Part shown: one piece after another, positions 6,343-7,499 of the stretch
Layout: each line of letters opens with the position of its first letter
How positions within the stretch are numbered: the stretch's first letter is position 1
Assembly: GCA_030040175.1 (NCBI GenBank)
Contig: JASHUF010000155.1
Coordinates: 1 to 7,499, forward strand
DNA length: 7,499 nucleotides
Source: Acidobacteriaceae bacterium
Lineage (GTDB): Bacteria > Acidobacteriota > Terriglobia > Terriglobales > Acidobacteriaceae
Direction: 5' to 3'
Translations under genes and position numbers: made by a program
The notes under the pieces: generated by a model
What the model was told of the DNA's origin: nothing
Seen by the model: the letters and a program-made list of their open reading frames with translations, nothing else
The model's database searches: none

Positions 6343-6768
6343 ATGAAAGTTACCACCTATCTGAATTTCCCCGGCAATTGTCGTCAGGCTCTCGACTTCT
6401 ACGCGCAGCATCTCGGCGCCCAAACCCTCGTCATCTCCACCTTCGACCAGATGCCGGCGCAGCAGAACCCCCCTCCCGGGTTCGACCGGAAAGGCATCAT
6501 GCACGCCCGCTTCACCCTCGGCGAAACGCTGATCATGGCCAGCGACGGCCCTCCCGGACGCGTCGAGCCCATGCGCAGTGCCTATCTCTGCCTCTCGGTC
6601 GACAGCAACGAAGAGGCCGAACGCATCTACAAGGTGCTCGCCGAAGGCGGCGAGGTCTTCATGCCCATGGCCGAGATGTTCTTCGCCCACCGCTTCGGCC
6701 AGCTCCGCGATAAATTCGGCGTCAACTGGATGGTCATCCACGAGAAACCCATGCCCGCTGTTCACTGA
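6343..6768 (+). CDS. PhnB-like VOC family protein
   Basis: This 141-residue protein belongs to the PhnB/'3-demethylubiquinone-9 methyltransferase-like' branch of the VOC superfamily. The family is structurally glyoxalase-like but its substrate is mostly unknown. Despite the PhnB name there is no evidence here for phosphonate metabolism, and no phn genes are nearby. Typical features are the N-terminal TTYLNFPGNCRQALDFYAQHLG (4-25), the MHARFTLGETLIMASDG segment (53-69) with His54, and the C-terminal FFAHRFGQLRDKFGVNWMVI (113-132), the hallmark 'fG-x-x-D-x-FG-x-x-W' block. AAAGGAAAA about 10 bases upstream of the ATG serves as the ribosome binding site. The gene follows the zinc-finger gene and converges with the DUF503 gene, with only 24 bases between stops. 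Its own stop codon lies inside a heptamer tandem repeat. Confidence 0.92.
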   Translation: MKVTTYLNFPGNCRQALDFYAQHLGAQTLVISTFDQMPAQQNPPPGFDRKGIMHARFTLGETLIMASDGPPGRVEPMRSAYLCLSVDSNEEAERIYKVLAEGGEVFMPMAEMFFAHRFGQLRDKFGVNWMVIHEKPMPAVH

Positions 6769-6791
6769 CCACTGAACACTGATCCCTGTTT
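6757..6791. repeat. Heptamer tandem repeat across the convergent gene ends
   Basis: Five consecutive 7-base units of the form nCTGnnC occur: GCTGTTC, ACTGACC, ACTGAAC, ACTGATC and CCTGTTT (the last ends in T). The array covers the last codons and the TGA of the PhnB-like gene and fills the 24-base gap before the DUF503 stop. TGTTCA (6759-6764) and TGAACA (6773-6778) within it can also pair with an 8-base loop. Short heptamer arrays of this look occur in many bacterial intergenic regions. Confidence 0.55.
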
Positions 6792-6792
6792 C

Positions 6793-7089
6793 TCAGCACT
6801 CCAGATACTCCCAGTACGAGTCCGCCAGCTCCGCGCCCAGCTCGTTGGTCAGCCGCCGCGCCGCGCGCTCCACTTCTTCCATCAGCTTGTGCAGGTAATC
6901 GCGCGAGCCGGAGACGGCTGCGACCCCAATGGTCGCCGACTGCCACGTCACTGCCTCGTCCAGCTCGGCCACAGAGATGTTGAAGCTCTGCCGGAGCTGG
7001 TCCTTGAGCGAGCGCACCACTTGCCGGCGGTCCTTGAGACTCTGCGCGTGCTCGATGCGCAATTCGAGGGTGAGTTGAGCCACGGCCAT
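6793..7089 (-). CDS. DUF503 (YlxP-like) protein
   Basis: This 98-residue cytosolic protein is of the DUF503 family, a ferredoxin-like small fold usually encoded near nusA-infB-rbfA and suspected of a ribosome- or translation-related role; the function is not established. The family pattern is clear: AVAQLTLELRIEHAQSLKDR (2-21), with the conserved SLK-x-(K/R)R motif, VVRSLKDQLRQSFNISVAEL (24-43), WQSATIGVAAVSGSRDYLHK (49-68), then a helix EEVERAARRL. The start at 7089 matches the family N-terminus but has no purine-rich site before it. An ATG at 7125 has GAGG four bases upstream and would add 12 residues (starting MVLHWRCK), so it remains possible. The gene stands alone on the minus strand, converging on the PhnB-like gene. 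No translation genes are visible beside it. Confidence 0.88.
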   Translation of the reverse strand: MAVAQLTLELRIEHAQSLKDRRQVVRSLKDQLRQSFNISVAELDEAVTWQSATIGVAAVSGSRDYLHKLMEEVERAARRLTNELGAELADSYWEYLEC

Positions 7090-7102
7090 GGGACTGGAGG
7101 AT

Positions 7103-7119
7103 TTACACCGCCAGTGTAA
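7103..7119 (-). promoter_or_regulatory. Inverted repeat just upstream of the DUF503 start
   Basis: TTACAC (7103-7108) and GTGTAA (7114-7119) are perfect inverted 6-mers around CGCCA, 14 bases before the 7089 start codon. It could be an operator or leader hairpin. If translation begins at 7125 it would instead be coding. Confidence 0.3.
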
Positions 7120-7131
7120 GACCATTCCGCC

Positions 7132-7164
7132 TCAGGGGAGGGAATTTTTCTTCCCCGCGCCTGA
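7132..7164. other. Two-part hairpin between the DUF503 gene and the second MITE-like copy
   Basis: TCAGG (7132-7136) pairs with CCTGA (7160-7164) and GGGAA (7140-7144) with TTCCC (7151-7155), separated by a small internal loop, with loop TTTTTC. It lies upstream of the DUF503 gene. The rest of 7165-7311 shows no gene or clear motif. Confidence 0.25.
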
Positions 7165-7311
7165 CCTGCTCCTTCATCCGGCGAGCTGCAAAAACGCGCA
7201 GCAGAATTCTCCTCTGGGACTGGCTTGTTCAACCGGCTGACGCACAAAAACGGGGATTTCGTGCAGTTTACTCTGATCTCTATGAGTCCCTTCGCGCTGA
7301 TTCCGCCAGGC

Positions 7312-7428
7312 TAACGCATTTTCTGAGTAGCTGTATCCCGAAGACGGAAGGCAGAGTCGACGCGACCAACAGGGAGCGGCGACCTTACGAGGAAATGAAA
7401 AGGACACAGTAACTCAGAAAATGCCGTA
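7312..7428. mobile_element. 117-bp MITE-like element, copy B
   Basis: This is the second copy of the element at 5712-5828: same orientation, same length, 115 of 117 identical bases, with the same 19-of-23 terminal inverted repeats and terminal TA dinucleotides. The flanks differ completely (left GCCAGGC here, GTTCCT at copy A; right ATTCCGCC here, GCCCCGCG at copy A), which places the element boundaries at 7312 and 7428. The right end carries the final codons and stop of the minus-strand gene entering from the window's right edge. Confidence 0.75.
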
Positions 7429-7499
7429 ATTCCGCCGGATCAGGCGGTCATACACCCGGAGGAGCGCGGCCGTGGCCACGCCCACGCCCGTTACTCCCC
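7414..7499 (-). CDS. C-terminal fragment of an unidentified protein, possibly membrane-anchored
   Basis: The minus strand is open from the window edge to a TGA at 7416-7414, giving 27 residues: GVTGVGVATAALLRVYDR followed by LIRRNYGIF. Codons are strongly G/C-ending. The hydrophobic stretch followed by Arg-rich residues looks like a last membrane helix with a cytoplasmic tail. The final residues (GIF) and the stop come from the end of the 117-bp element, so its insertion may have replaced the original C-terminus. It is too short to assign a family and could be a chance frame. Confidence 0.4.
   Translation of the reverse strand, partial: GVTGVGVATAALLRVYDRLIRRNYGIF

Noticed and set aside
5711..6356. 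Overlapping 170-180-codon minus-strand frames through the repeat cluster and zinc-finger gene
   Set aside because: They run through repeats and antisense to the zinc-finger gene. The CRPHAEARGY and GYSYSENA segments are translations of repeats, not protein domains.
5712..7428. CRISPR or phage attachment sites formed by the 117-bp repeats
   Set aside because: Only two copies 1600 bp apart, each with its own inverted ends, and no cas, integrase or transposase gene between them.
7471..7480. CGTGGCCACG palindrome near the right edge
   Set aside because: It is a 10-bp palindrome inside a probable GC-rich coding segment, expected by chance at this composition.
1..7499. A new multi-gene defence or biosynthetic system
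   Set aside because: The genes belong to unrelated, known families without shared regulation or operon structure beyond possible pairs, so the sequence does not support a combined system.

Overview
The window looks like a piece of chromosome from a GC-rich soil bacterium, most likely an acidobacterium (Terriglobia-like). This rests on three signs: strong G/C bias at third codon positions, a TonB-dependent receptor and a carboxypeptidase-regulatory-domain envelope protein of the kind abundant in that phylum, and several short dispersed palindromic repeats between genes. The taxonomic call is an inference from family resemblance, not from a marker gene.

Layout. Positions 1-1880 (+) hold most of a TonB-dependent outer-membrane receptor. 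It lacks its extreme N-terminus (off the window) and is split by one in-frame TGA at 666-668; the same frame is open on both sides. A strong 14-bp hairpin follows (1901-1935). A 121-residue VOC/glyoxalase-fold protein lies at 2157-2522 (+), with a clear Shine-Dalgarno site and a hairpin in its leader. A gene-poor stretch (2523-2846) precedes an exported protein with a carboxypeptidase-like regulatory domain (2847-3932, +) and then a full-length glycerol kinase, glpK (4008-5495, +).

From about 5500 to 5900 the DNA is a pile-up of intergenic repeats: a palindrome just after glpK, a repeat of the 'CCTGAGCG...GTCGAAGGA' type, a 117-bp element with imperfect 23-bp terminal inverted repeats, and a hairpin repeat directly abutting it. 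Next come an 87-residue UBP-type zinc-finger protein (6021-6284, +) and a PhnB-like VOC protein (6343-6768, +). A DUF503 (YlxP-like) protein converges on them from the minus strand (6793-7089). The 117-bp element recurs at 7312-7428, exactly 1600 bp downstream, with 2 differences. Its outer end supplies the last codons and stop of a gene that enters from the right edge on the minus strand.

Functionally this is a mixed housekeeping/accessory neighbourhood and not one pathway: outer-membrane uptake (receptor), envelope (regulatory-domain protein), glycerol entry into metabolism (GlpK), and several small proteins of uncertain substrate. I found no CRISPR array, tRNA, rRNA, transposase or defence system. 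The most notable material is non-coding: the near-identical 117-bp MITE-like element with its TA-bounded inverted termini, the stacked repeats around it, and a heptamer tandem repeat overlapping the end of the PhnB-like gene.
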